Notes under the pieces: model-generated
The model's input: only the letters and a program-made list of their open reading frames with translations
Database searches by the model: none
Told to the model about the DNA's origin: nothing
Program-made: the position numbers and the translations under genes
Origin: Monodelphis domestica
Taxonomy: Eukaryota > Chordata > Mammalia > Didelphimorphia > Didelphidae
Assembly (NCBI RefSeq): GCF_027887165.1
Contig: NC_077230.1
Coordinates: 338,902,322 to 338,966,321, forward strand
Reading direction: 5' to 3'
Length of the DNA stretch: 64,000 nucleotides
Shown: positions 32,591 to 41,715 of the stretch, piece after piece
How the letters are laid out: each line of letters begins with the position of its first letter
Position numbering within the stretch: the first letter of the stretch is position 1

Positions 32591-33149
32591 CCTGAACAAA
32601 TTGTGGTATTTGATGGTGATGGAATACTAAGAATCGATGAGCAGGAGGATTTCAGAAAGAACTGGGAAGAGCTCCATGAACTGATTCAGAGTGAAATAGG
32701 CAGAACCAGGAGAATTTTGTACACAGGAAGGGCAATATTGTGGAATGATCGACTACCTACTCTCAGCAATGCAATGATCCAGGACAATTCTGAGGGACTT
32801 ATGACAATGAATGCTATCCACCTCCAGAGAAAGAACTGGGGGAGACGAAATGCAGATCAAAGCATACTTTAGTTTTCACTTTAGTTTCTTTGGGGTTTTA
32901 TTTGTGAGGTTTTGGTTTTATGTGAATATTCTCTTACAACAATGACCAATATGGAAGTACATCTTGCTAGATTGCTAGATAATACAGGTATTAGCCAGAT
33001 CAAATCACTTACCATTCTGGGAATGGAGAGGGAAGAAAGAGAGGGAGACAATTTGGATCTTATAAGTTCAGAAAATATATGTTGAGAATTGATATTACAC
33101 ATGATTGGGAAATAAAAAGCTTTTGAAAAGTAATAAAAAGTTTTTAAAA
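32591..33149 (+). pseudogene. 5'-truncated L1 inserted into a MIR/THER1
   Basis: Starts in late ORF2 ('cctgaacaaattgtggtatt', 'atggtgatggaatactaaga') and carries the L1 3' UTR ('ccacctccagagaaagaact', 'atgttgagaattgatattac') to an A-rich end. Target duplication 'attatctcatttg' (32578-32590) and 'attatgtcacttg' (33150-33162), 11 of 13. Confidence 0.88.
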
Positions 33150-33345
33150 ATTATGTCACTTGAGCCTTAAAACCACTCTGGGAGATAGCTGGCTATGATT
33201 ATCCTCATTTTGCAATGGAGGAAACTGAGGTTAAATGGCTTGCCCAAGATCACACAAGTAGATTAAGTGACTAAGGCTGAATTTGAATTTAGCTTTTTTA
33301 AAATTTTAGGCCCAGCACTCTAGCTACTGTGCCACCTAGCCGCCT
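33150..33345 (-). mobile_element. MIR/THER1 SINE, right part split by L1
   Basis: 'gagccttaaaaccactctgg', 'tatcctcattttgcaatgga', 'ttgcccaagatcacacaagt', 'gctactgtgccacctagccg'. Continuous with 32515-32590 once the L1 is removed. Confidence 0.8.
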
Positions 33346-33349
33346 TATG

Positions 33350-34290
33350 GAGTAGTATTTCTTTTTCTTCCCTTTGATCTTGAAGTTTCTAGACTTTTGC
33401 TCAATCAATCACAGCCTTCCCAAAACACAGAGTCATAAAAACAGAAATAGCTCCCATTTCTAAATGTATTTAGGGGCAGAGAAAGTCATTATCCCTAGAG
33501 CACAAGCATGGATAAAGATGAGTTAAACCAAGTGTAAAGATATATACTTATGCCTTGAGAAAGTGTGAAAAATGTCTTCAACTGAGTGGAAAGTGATAAC
33601 TGCCATTGGCTGTTTGATGAACCATGGTCCTTTGCAGTGAAGCTACTCATCCAATAGGAGACACTATTTAGAAGGACTTACCGGTAGGAAATGTGAAGGA
33701 GGGAACAGATATAGTCTTCAAATGGGCACGAAGAGTCAGCATTCACAGGGGGAAGGCTATCTGTACAAGTAGAGCAGAAAGCCAACCATGGATTCGAGAG
33801 AGAACTAACCCTGTTAGGAGATAAAATCTGTGGAAAAGAACAGACATAGGGAAGAAGCAGTGAAGATGCCAGGAGGAAAAAAAGTCATTCCAGCCCTGAA
33901 GTTCCCTGAGATTTTAGATGCTTTGGTCACGAGGGTTTCCTACCCATTTGCTCCATTACCATTGGATTCTCTCCATGGGTGCTGCTTCACATTTCTATGG
34001 AAGAGAATGCTCCAGGATTTGTAACCATGGTTCTTAGTGGGCCATTTTAGTCAATTAATTTGCTTTGAGATAATTAATAAGCTTCTGCTGATTGTTAAAG
34101 GTAAGTTCACCAGTGGGGGCTTTTGAGCTACTGTTTCTAAGAAGGCAGATGCACAAACTGTGGTAGTTAGTCCCTGGGGACCCACCCTCTAAACTTGTGA
34201 ATTCAAATTGAGGATGTAGCTCCACTGGTGTTGCATAAAAAAACAAACAAACAAAAACATAAACTGACTTTCTCCACAAAAGCAGTCCCA
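33350..34290. other. Unique intergenic sequence
   Basis: About 0.9 kb without recognised repeats. 'aatcaatcacag' near 33403 and other AT-rich motifs are unremarkable. No exon recognised. Confidence 0.35.
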
Positions 34291-34294
34291 TGAA

Positions 34295-34440
34295 AAAAGC
34301 AGTTGCAAACATCCCCATTTTACAGATGGGGAAATTGATGCCCAGGGAGACATAAAGTGCCATATGTAAAGTTATATAGGTGTGACTGAGTTATAACCAG
34401 AAACCAGGGATCCTAGCTTTGAGGTCGTTGTTCTTTCTAC
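34295..34440 (-). mobile_element. MIR-type SINE
   Basis: Inverted: 'catccccattttacagatgg', 'ggaaattgatgcccagggag', 'ataaccagaaaccagggatc'. Confidence 0.6.
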
Positions 34441-34509
34441 TGATCCCATACTTTTCCCCATAAGAAGAGGAGAAAATTTCCTCCCTATCCTTTCTTCTGT
34501 GTGGTGTAA

Positions 34510-34700
34510 GGTATATAGCGAACAAAGTGCCCTGGATCTCAAGGCAGAGGCCTGTGCTTGAATCTAAGCTTTGCTACTAACTACCCAAATGACCTTGAGC
34601 AAATTCCTTCTCTTCTTTGGGTCTCAGTTTCCTTATTTGTAAAACCAGAGGGTTAGACTAGATTATCTTTAATGTCTCCAATATCACCAAATTGCATGAA
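34510..34700 (+). mobile_element. MIR-type SINE
   Basis: Plus-strand: 'ctcaaggcagaggcctgtgc', 'tgaccttgagcaaattcctt', 'tgggtctcagtttccttatt', 'agggttagactagattatct'. Confidence 0.65.
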
Positions 34701-34830
34701 GTTGGTCACCATGGTTTTAATAGCAATACAACACCGAGAGAGCATCTTCCTATACCTGACAGGATTAGGTAGAGATTCTCTTTCCTCCCTCTCCACCTTT
34801 GCACTGCAGGATTCCCTAGTTATCCCCTAA

Positions 34831-34958
34831 GAGAGGATGAGGGAGAGAGGAGGAGAGAGGGAGGGAAAGGGAGAGGAAGAGAAAAGAAAGGCTGAAAGAG
34901 AGGACAGAGAAGACTAGAGATCCTCTGTGTCCTAGAGTAAGTGGCTTCCCCATTCTTT

Positions 34959-35025
<67 letters not shown>

Positions 35026-35026
35026 C
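34831..35026. repeat. GA-rich tract and (CA)n microsatellite
   Basis: GA-rich, polypurine 34831-34905, then (CA)n at 34962-35026 (about 32 units, one TA interruption). It accounts for the CVCVCV-type frames. Confidence 0.95.
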
Positions 35027-35454
35027 CCACTCCCCCCAGTGGGAGAGACAGATAATTAAATCCTTGCTGGGAAGTGGATTGCTAATTTCAGCTGGAACTC
35101 GAGCTGCTGAAACCTGAAACTCCTGTAGTAGGTATGAAATGCTAGGAGCCATCAAATTCCCTTTCAAGTAGTACATCATTTAAAAATCAATAACAAAATA
35201 CTATGCTCCGTGGACTTCCCTGTTAAAGCCCTCATTCTGTTTGGAGAGACATAAAAGGCTGCCATTTGTTCCACCTTTCTGAGGGAGCTCGTTTACTCTC
35301 TCCCTCCCAACCTCAGCACTGGATATGGAGTGAGGACAGAGCTGGGTTCAGATTTTGACTGGAACACCCACTAACTTAACACACATAGTAGTTCCTAATG
35401 CTTTACTGAATGAATGGACAATACCGGGAGGGAGGAAGTGCGAATCTGACCACA
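35027..35454. other. Unique intergenic sequence
   Basis: No repeat recognised; 'gataattaaatcc' and 'gattgctaatttcagc' are AT-rich homeodomain-like motifs about 1.8 kb upstream of GAB2 exon 1. Nothing firmer. Confidence 0.3.
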
Positions 35455-35600
35455 GCTTACATTCTTTATAATAACCTTTAAAGATTTACAGAGCACTTCC
35501 ATCACATCCCCCTGTGGCAATAGCATTAGACCCATTTTGCAGATGGGGAAACAAGCTGAGTAATTAAAGTGATACCCATTAGAGGTCTGTCCTGGGCAGA
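35455..35600 (-). mobile_element. MIR-type SINE
   Basis: Inverted: 'taaagatttacagagcactt', 'gacccattttgcagatgggg'. A second inverted MIR core follows at 35690-35815 ('aaggtcacacagatacta'). Confidence 0.5.
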
Positions 35601-35849
35601 GCTGGAAAAATCATAACAGCTTAGCTGTATATCACATTTTCTTCACGCATAGATAGCTTGGCACAAGGATCAGAAGATTATTTAGAATTGGGACCCTGGA
35701 GATGATTCCCAACCTCTTCATTTTATAAGTGCTGAAATTAACCAAGGAGAAGATACTTACCTAAGGTCACACAGATACTATGAGAGTGAATTTTCCACTA
35801 TACCACAGCTCCTTCTGCTTCATTCCCATTGAAGCACATTTGAGGGGAA

Positions 35850-35945
35850 GCATCCTTTCATTCTTTGTACCTGTATCCCCAGCACCCATCATAGTGCCTG
35901 GACCATAGTAGGACCATCATAAATGTTTGTGGATTGATTAATGCA
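35850..35945 (+). mobile_element. L2-type 3' end
   Basis: 'cattctttgtacctgtatcc', 'ccagcacccatcatagtgcc', 'catcataaatgtttgtggat'. Confidence 0.6.
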
Positions 35946-36150
35946 CACTATTGACCAAGTCATTAAAAGGTACTAACTAGATGTCAGAAGCAAGGATTCG
36001 AACCCAGCTGTCACCAGACTCTCAAGTTCTGTACTCTCTCTCCTACTCTAGGCTGGAAAGAAGTGATTTATTTAAAAAAATTAATTTTATTAAATGTGAT
36101 TTATTATTGATCATTTTTATTAGCCTTGGCTTAATAGAGTATACATTTTA

Positions 36151-36240
36151 TATATATTACACACACACACACACGCACATATATACATATATATATATAT
36201 ATATATTTTTTTTTTTAGAGAAAGAAAGAAAAAAATAGAA
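36151..36240. repeat. (TA)n(CA)n(TA)n(T)n microsatellite at island edge
   Basis: Compound repeat ending in a T-run and 'gagaaagaaagaaaa', placed directly left of the CpG island. The switch from AT-rich repeat to GC-rich island occurs within about 20 bp. Confidence 0.95.
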
Positions 36241-36567
36241 AGCCCATCCTGGTGCGGGGGCCAATTTTTCTCTCTGCAGCCGCGCGTACCTCCCATCGTC
36301 GCCCCGCTGACCCCACCTCTCCCGGAGCCGCCTCCCTTCCGAGCCCATAGTCCGTCCACAGCTGAGCAGCCGCCGTGTTTGTGTCTTTAAAGCGGCTCGC
36401 CGGGTGCCTCGCTTTACACTGCGATGTGGGCGTGGTAAAAAAATCGCATTGGAAACCCAGGGCAAAAGCAGTTTCCTGCCTTCTTAGAGCCCCGAACAGC
36501 TGGGTGGTTGTTTTTTTGGAAAGTGTGTGTGAGCGAGACAGAAGCAGGCACCTAGACAGCGCGAGCT

Positions 36568-36606
36568 GGCCGTGGTCGTGGTCGTGGTCGTGGCCGTGGC
36601 CGTGGG
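36568..36606 (+). repeat. CGTGGY hexanucleotide repeat in promoter/5' UTR
   Basis: Six adjoining units of 'cgtggt' or 'cgtggc' from the run beginning 'ggccgtggtcgtgg', ending 'cgtggg'. It lies about 300 bp upstream of the start codon. GC-rich short tandem repeat likely to vary in length. Confidence 0.9.
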
Positions 36607-36782
36607 TCGACGCGAGTTCGGGCGGTGGCGGCAGCGGCTGTGAGCTAGGAGGACTAGGACGCGGCGCGCTCCGTGCCCCCCACCCGCTGCAGAAACGCTT
36701 GAAGCCCCGGCCCCTTCCGTGGGCAGCTCGGGACGTGTAAGAAGGCGGCGGTTACGGCGCCCCGGAGCCGCTGAGACCTTCT

Positions 36783-36800
36783 CCCCGACGGCTCTCGGGG
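36783..36800 (+). promoter_or_regulatory. Predicted 5' UTR hairpin
   Basis: 'ccccga' pairs with 'tcgggg' around a six-base loop 'cggctc'. Perfect, all but one GC pair per arm plus one AT. It would form in any transcript that starts upstream of it. Confidence 0.5.
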
Positions 36801-36850
36801 GCCGCCCCAGGCCGCTGTCTGCCCGTCAGTACGTGGATTGGGACTGGTGA

Positions 36851-36880
36851 ATGCCCCTGGCCTGGGGCCACGGCAGATAG
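36851..36880 (+). CDS. Upstream ORF in the GAB2 leader, 9 codons
   Basis: ATG CCC CTG through AGA TAG gives the nonapeptide MPLAWGHGR, ending 20 nt before the GAB2 start codon. Its start context is weak (T at -3, C at +4), so leaky scanning is expected. It is only relevant if transcription starts upstream of 36851. A regulatory role is inference. Confidence 0.4.
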   Translation: MPLAWGHGR

Positions 36881-36900
36881 AGCCCCCTTCGGTGGCGAGG

Positions 36901-36975
36901 ATGAGCGGCGGCGGCGAGGTGGTGTGTGCCGGCTGGCTGAGGAAGTCACCCCCGGAGAAGAAGTTGAGGCGCTAT
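36901..36975 (+). CDS. GAB2: GAB2 coding exon 1 (start of the gene; remainder outside window)
   Basis: Twenty-five codons from ATG to TAT, ending exactly at an intact donor GTAAGT, phase 0. The peptide starts [20 protein letters not shown] and ends KLRRY. This is the N-terminal signature of the GAB adaptor family, the first strand of the PH domain. GAB proteins bind PIP3-rich plasma membrane through this domain and, once tyrosine-phosphorylated, recruit SHP2 and PI3K p85 downstream of cytokine, antigen and growth factor receptors. From memory, human GAB2 differs at two positions (D for E6, T for A10); human GAB1 lacks one Gly and differs at two more (S for A, K for R), so GAB2 is favoured but GAB1 is not excluded. 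GAB3 is more distant. Start context is good (A at -3). Single in-frame ATG at the expected place; the island promoter lies directly upstream. Length of 75 coding bases agrees with the long GAB isoforms. Confidence 0.87.
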
Positions 36976-36981
36976 GTAAGT
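36976..36981 (+). other. GAB2: Splice donor of GAB2 intron 1
   Basis: 'gctat' then 'gtaagt', the consensus 5' splice site. No matching acceptor with a continuing PH-domain exon (expected to begin AWKKRW-like) is seen to the right, so intron 1 runs past 64000. Confidence 0.9.
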
Positions 36982-37024
36982 CCGGCAGGAACCGGAGGGA
37001 AGCGGTGGGAGCTGGTTCGGGGCC

Positions 37025-37062
37025 GGGAGTTTGGGGTGGAAGCCGGGAGTGGGGGTGGGGGG
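37025..37062 (+). other. G-quadruplex-prone run at intron 1 start
   Basis: Five G-runs of at least three (37025, 37033, 37045, 37051, 37057) with loops of 1-9 bases on the non-template strand, 50 bp inside intron 1. More G-runs follow at 37309-37324 and 37690-37720. Confidence 0.6.
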
Positions 37063-37575
37063 AGCTACCCCGGGGGGGCCTCCTTGCCTCACCCCGGGGC
37101 AGCGCGCTCGGCTGCCAGCCCCAGACACTGAGGGGCAGGGCTCCAGCCGGGGAATTGCCCCGGCCCCTGGTGTCCCGGGGGGCCAGGACTGGCGGGTGGA
37201 CGTCCCTGGGAATCGGCCTGGCAGGAGAGACTGCGAGAGGCTGGCGGAGCTGAAGGCCGGGAGGACCACCCCCTCCCCAGCCCAGCACCCCGGGCGGGAA
37301 AGCTACGGGGGAAGGGGGGGGGGGATTCGCGCTAATGGAGCGTGAAAGCGAAAGCCCAGGGATTAAAATGGGACTTGGCTGGGCTGGGGTCGTGGCTTTC
37401 CACGGCTGGTCCGGAGCCGGCTCTCTCCGGGTAGCCTGCAAGCACACCTGCCGCAGGTGCACTGAAGAAAGCAAACAGGCGCGGGGGAGGGGAGTGCAAA
37501 GAAAAGGGGGAGCCTGGGGTTGCTACTGGGACGTGACCGATCGGTCGCCTCTAGTCCGGAGGGGCCGTTCTTGTT

Positions 37576-39550
37576 GGTAATCTGTGTGCTATAGGTGTCG
37601 GTGTCAGTGGGGAAGAGTGGAGGGAGGGGGGGACACTCTTTTTAGGCGCCTCGGTGGCAAAAACGCACAGTATTGAAGTTGTTATTGACGGGGTCTAGAG
37701 ACGGGGGGCGGGGGGGGGGGAGAGAAAATGAATGCATAAATAGCCCTTAAGTAGAGTGGATGGAGTTTACATAAAGGGAAGGGGGTTGGGGAAAGCAGAG
37801 TAGCTGGTGGCAGACTCTGGGTGGGGGCGACGCGAAGAAGCAAGATTTGGGGAGAAGGTTCGAGATCGGGCAGACCAGGAATAGGCCACCTTTGGTTGCA
37901 CACCCTCGACCTCTTTCTCTGTGCTGCTCGGGGCTCTAGGTAGGTTATGTTGTGCCCCGTGCTATCCGCGAGGGGAGCGTCACCATCGCATGTGCACAAC
38001 TTGGATCAAGTGACTCATTTGTTTTCTCCTTTTTGCCTTAGTCTCTTTCCCAGACACACGCTGTCCCTCCCCCTTCCTGATGGTGACACTGCAGTTTGTC
38101 CGCTCAAACTGGCCGGGGTTTTCTGGTTGTAAGCCCCCCCTCGGGTGGCTCAGGGAGAGATCAAGGTTCCCGGTTGCCAGGTGGTGTTAGCTGACAGTGG
38201 TTATTGAAATTGCTGGGGCGGCCTCTTGGAGGGAGGGTGAGAGAAAGAGACGCACACACAGACCAAGCAAGCTTGCCTGCTTGCTTACTTAGGTAAATGA
38301 GCCGGGTGCGGAGCCTAGAGATTGTCGGGCAGTCTCCCTATGACCCAGAGCCCTGTCCTAAGGATGCTAACGTTTGAGTGTCTGGGGCCGCAAGCGTCTG
38401 CCAGTCGGCAGCAAAATCTTGAGTGTCTGAAGCAAAGGTCTGCTTAGAAGATTGATGGATCTGGGGAGACATTTGTCTACTGTCCCCGGAGGTGATTTCC
38501 GCCTCCCCCAGCAGCAGGATTCTGAAACCAGCTTGGAAGTCCATCCATCCTTATTCCTACCCCTCCAGCTTTCATCTCTGTCTTCCCCCTCCAGAAAGGA
38601 GTTGCACCAGTAACCGGGTCTCCTTGAAGTCACTCCCACCGGCGAGAGAAAGAGAGAGAGAGGGAGAGATTGCCTTCCAGCTGCATTGCATCTAGGGAAC
38701 TGTGTACAGACCCGGCCCACTGTCAGCTGTGAGCAGTGGCTGGCTGTCCTGTTGGGGGCTGGAGGGGAGGAGGGGGAGGTAGAGACTTACAGAGTTTCCT
38801 GCTTTAGGTTTCCAGATCAGAACCAAGCGAGTTCTGGCTTTTGGACTGAGGAAATGACTTTCTGTTTTTCAAAGGAAGTTTTTGTGCTCTGTTTGTTCTA
38901 TTCAATCAGGTTGCTAGTTAGTTAGGTCATGGCTGGGGAAAGCCTGGGGATTCAGAACTGGGGTGGTAAAGGATCGATTCCTCATCTGATCTGAGAGCCC
39001 TTTAGAGAATCATGAGATCGGAAGAGATTTTAGAGGAAAATCATGTAATCCAGTTCTCTCTGATTCCTTTTAGACATTTAGCATATTCTCATTAGTATTG
39101 GAGCTATCCTGTAGTTATTTGCATCTCTCTATTCAGTTGTAAACATTGCTAGGGCAGGAATATTGTCTCTATGGTTGGCTCAACAAGGTTTGGCAGATGC
39201 TTAATTTTTTGAGTTAGAAAATGCCATGGTCTCTTCTTTAGAGGTAAAATTATTTCCTCTTCCCAGTTCACTGAGAAATCCCTGTGGAGAATATTTATTA
39301 TTACTTTTTCTTCAGTATTCTTTTCAGCAAAATAGAGACCCTCCTAAACTTACTAGCAAAAGGAATTCATTGCCAGCCAGGGGTCTAAAATCTCTTCAGA
39401 GAAATGTTCTTGTAGCCCTTTTGGGAAAACAATAACAAAAAATAAAGTATACTGTAAAAGTTTGGACCTGTTCTAAGGAAGCTTGTTTCAAAGACTTGCA
39501 ACTGAAACTGCCTGTTTATTTGTCCAAGTTGCATCTCAGATTGTCTTTGG
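37576..39550 (+). other. GAB2 intron 1, repeat-poor 5' portion
   Basis: No transposon recognised for almost 2 kb downstream of the island, apart from a short tandem-array relic near 38995-39055. Contains a G-run cluster at 37690-37720, a 'gagagagag' stretch at 38647-38670 and an octamer 'atttgcat' at 39117-39124. Such repeat depletion next to a promoter often marks constrained regulatory DNA; that step is inference. Confidence 0.45.
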
Positions 39551-39559
39551 GACTTGGCA

Positions 39560-39672
39560 GCTGTGAGATAGTGCCTACTGTGTGCCAGGCTCAAGGCTAA
39601 GCTCTCGGGGACCATAAGAAGCAAGGCAAACAAAGGACACCATTCCAGTTCCTGCCATTCAGGAGGAGGAAA
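39560..39672 (+). repeat. Ancient dispersed repeat, family D
   Basis: 'gtgcctactgtgtgccaggc', 'ctctcggggaccataagaag', 'ccagttcctgccattcagga'. Intron 1. Confidence 0.5.
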
Positions 39673-40300
39673 CATGCAAATAATGATTAATCAGCTGGGT
39701 AGGGAGTGAAGGGAGGCACTGGCATGTCTTTTAGTTCAGAATAACTATCTGAAACTGTCAGGTCTGACACCAGAAGGCATAGTACTTCCTAACGTTATCA
39801 TTCAGTGCTATCATGCCTCCTACCTCCAGATGCAGTCTCTTTATCTATTAAACCAGCGGCTGTTCTGACCTCAGTTTACACAGAATTTCCCACCTCCCTT
39901 CTACTTACAAGCCAGGGGACCTGCCCAGCTAGAGGGGTGAAGTGGAAGTATTAGTAACAGATAATGACTTCTCTGTGGAAATTTGAAAACAAACCACCTC
40001 CAGGCAAAACCGGATCCACTGTCTAACCATTCTCTAAGCTTGAGCCATATTGCTGGGCTGGGGTTGCCGTTACCCCAGCTTTCCCATCTGGGTAAAATGA
40101 GGCAGACTTCTTCAGCTCCTCCCCTTGCTCATATTTCCCTGGCTGTCTTCTGGAGTGGAAATCACACCAGACAAATTTATTTATCAGTGTTCCTCAGGGC
40201 AAGTCACGTCAAAGTGTTTTATCCTTTGTAAAAACTGGGGGACAGAGAGATTTTCCCGCCTCCAGCTCGGAAGTCTCTTTCCTCCACATCTCTCCAAAGG

Positions 40301-40385
40301 ACAGAAGTGGGCGTGGCCTCGGGACAGCCACGCCCCTCCTTTGCCGGGCTATAAGGGAGGAGCTTTCTCCTTTCTTGGGATGCTG
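40301..40385 (+). promoter_or_regulatory. Promoter-like motif cluster in GAB2 intron 1
   Basis: A perfect 9-bp inverted repeat of KLF/Sp-type sites, 'gggcgtggc' (40309-40317) and 'gccacgccc' (40327-40335), is followed 14 bp later by a TATA-like 'tataagg' (40350-40356). Local GC is raised against surroundings. GAB2 is known to have an alternative 5' exon and shorter isoform in human; this could be such a promoter, or an enhancer. No exon is demonstrated. Confidence 0.4.
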
Positions 40386-40494
40386 GTGTTATTTGGCTGA
40401 AAGAGAATGAGTGGTTTGGGAGCCAAAGCATTTCATTGGAGAGAGAGAAACGTAACTGACTGCAACAACATTACAGTGATGGAAGGTGGGGAAT

Positions 40495-40627
40495 GGTTGA
40501 TAATACCAACCACATTTATACTGCACTTCACAGTCCCTTGTTTTATCCTCATAGGTAGGTGCTATTCTCATTCTCCTGAGGAAATTGAGGCAGGTAGTGA
40601 CCTGCTCAGAGTCACAAAGCTAGTAAA
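40495..40627 (-). mobile_element. MIR-type SINE
   Basis: Inverted: 'ccacatttatactgcacttc', 'tcctcataggtaggtgctat', 'ctgaggaaattgaggcaggt', 'agagtcacaaagctagtaa'. Confidence 0.7.
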
Positions 40628-40872
40628 AGTGTGCCTGGCACTCTGTTAAGTGCTGGCTGTGTAGAGAAGGATATAAAAGCAGGGTCCTTCTGCTCTAAGA
40701 GCTCACAGTCTAACCAGGAAGACAACATGCACATAACTGCGTACAGGATATAAACAGTAAATAAGGTTCATCTTAGAGGGCAAGCACTGCTTAGGAGAAA
40801 AGGTTGATGAGGAAAGTACAGATGGGAAAAGTTGACTCTTGAAGGAAGCCAGGGAAGAGGAGGGGTTTGTCA
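40628..40872 (+). repeat. Ancient dispersed repeat, family D
   Basis: 'gtgcctggcactctgttaag', 'agagctcacagtctaaccag', 'aacatgcacataactgcgta', 'gaaggaagccagggaagagg'. Interrupted on its right by a type A SINE. Confidence 0.7.
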
Positions 40873-41089
40873 TTTTAATTTATTTATTTAAATCCTTATC
40901 TTCTGTCTTAGTATCAATACTGTGTATTGGTTCCAAGGTAGAAGAGTGGTTAGAGTTAGGCAATGGGGGTTAAATGACTAGCCCCCAGGGTCACCCAGCT
41001 GGGAAGTGTCTGAGGTAAGATTTGAACCCAGGACCTCCTGTCTCTGAGCCTGGCTCTCAATCCACTGAGCCACTCAGCTGCCCCCAGGA
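40873..41089 (-). mobile_element. Full-length type A marsupial SINE with target duplication
   Basis: Inverted: 'cttatcttctgtcttagtat', 'gtgtattggttccaaggtag', 'gggggttaaatgactagccc', 'ggacctcctgtctctgagcc', 'gagccactcagctgccccca'. The flanks share 'gtttgtcatt' at about 40865 and 41092. Confidence 0.88.
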
Positions 41090-41124
41090 AAGTTTGTCAT
41101 TAAAGGATTCAAGTCAGCAAGGGA

Positions 41125-41350
41125 AGGGAAGAGAATAAACATTTACATAGTGCCTACTATGTGCTAGGCAGTGTGCATAATGCTTTTTAAGAAATATCTC
41201 ATTTGATCCTTATAATAACATTGGAAGACAGGTGCTGTTACAGCTCCATTTTATAGTTGTGTAAACTAAGACCAAAAGAGGGTAAAGTGACTTACTCAGA
41301 GTCATACAGGTTTAAGTGTCTGAGGCCAAATTTCAATTCAGGTCCAATAC
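41125..41350 (-). mobile_element. MIR/THER1-type SINE
   Basis: Inverted: 'acatttacatagtgcctact', 'atgtgctaggcagtgtgcat', 'ttgatccttataataacatt', 'cagctccattttatagttgt', 'tacaggtttaagtgtctgag'. Confidence 0.75.
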
Positions 41351-41465
41351 TGGTCACTGCCTTAAAGGAGCTGGATGACCACCCAGAAATCTTACTCCTC
41401 TCTTCCCCCATTCCCCAAGCAATAGGAACTTCACAAGAGAGGGGAAAGCCTTGGAGTATAACTAT

Positions 41466-41715
41466 GCTGGAAGCAGCTAGGTGGCTCAGTGTTTAGAATG
41501 CTGGGCTTGGAGTCAGGAAGACCTGAGTTCAAATCTGGATTTAGACACTAACTTTGTGACCCAGGGAAAGTCCCTTCATTATTGTTTGCCTGGATCCACT
41601 GGAGAAGGAAATGGTAAACCCTTCCAAGTATCTTTGCCAAGAAAATCCCCTGGATAGGATAGTCCACAAGATCAAGAAGGGCTGTACACATAGAAATGAC
41701 TGAACAACAACACTG
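41466..41715 (+). mobile_element. MAR1-like marsupial SINE (first of a pair)
   Basis: 'gcagctaggtggctcagtgt', 'cttggagtcaggaagacctg', 'ctggagaaggaaatggtaaa', 'tctttgccaagaaaatcccc', 'atgactgaacaacaac'. Full length. Confidence 0.9.

Larger units (their letters stand above)
36250..37575 (+). promoter_or_regulatory. GAB2: CpG-island promoter of GAB2
   Basis: About 1.3 kb with abrupt high GC and frequent CpG, against an AT-rich, CpG-poor background on both sides. No TATA box at a useful distance from the start codon, as is usual for island promoters. A KLF/Sp-type 'gggcgtgg' sits at 36428-36435. The transcription start cannot be fixed from sequence; it probably lies between about 36.4 and 36.8 kb. 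The island extends roughly 600 bp into intron 1. Confidence 0.85.

Noticed and set aside
36375..36740. 121-codon frame in the promoter containing a WSWSW-like run
   Set aside because: The run is the CGTGGY hexamer repeat translated; no homology recognised.
36838..36900. In-frame extension upstream of the GAB2 ATG beginning with TTG
   Set aside because: Open in frame but starts at TTG, and the extra 21 residues have no family match that I know; the ATG at 36901 is the family's standard start.
36752..37474. 240-codon antisense frame across GAB2 exon 1
   Set aside because: Pro/Ser/Arg-rich, explained by GC-rich island sequence with few stops; no recognisable domain. A real antisense transcript cannot be excluded but the protein is not supported.
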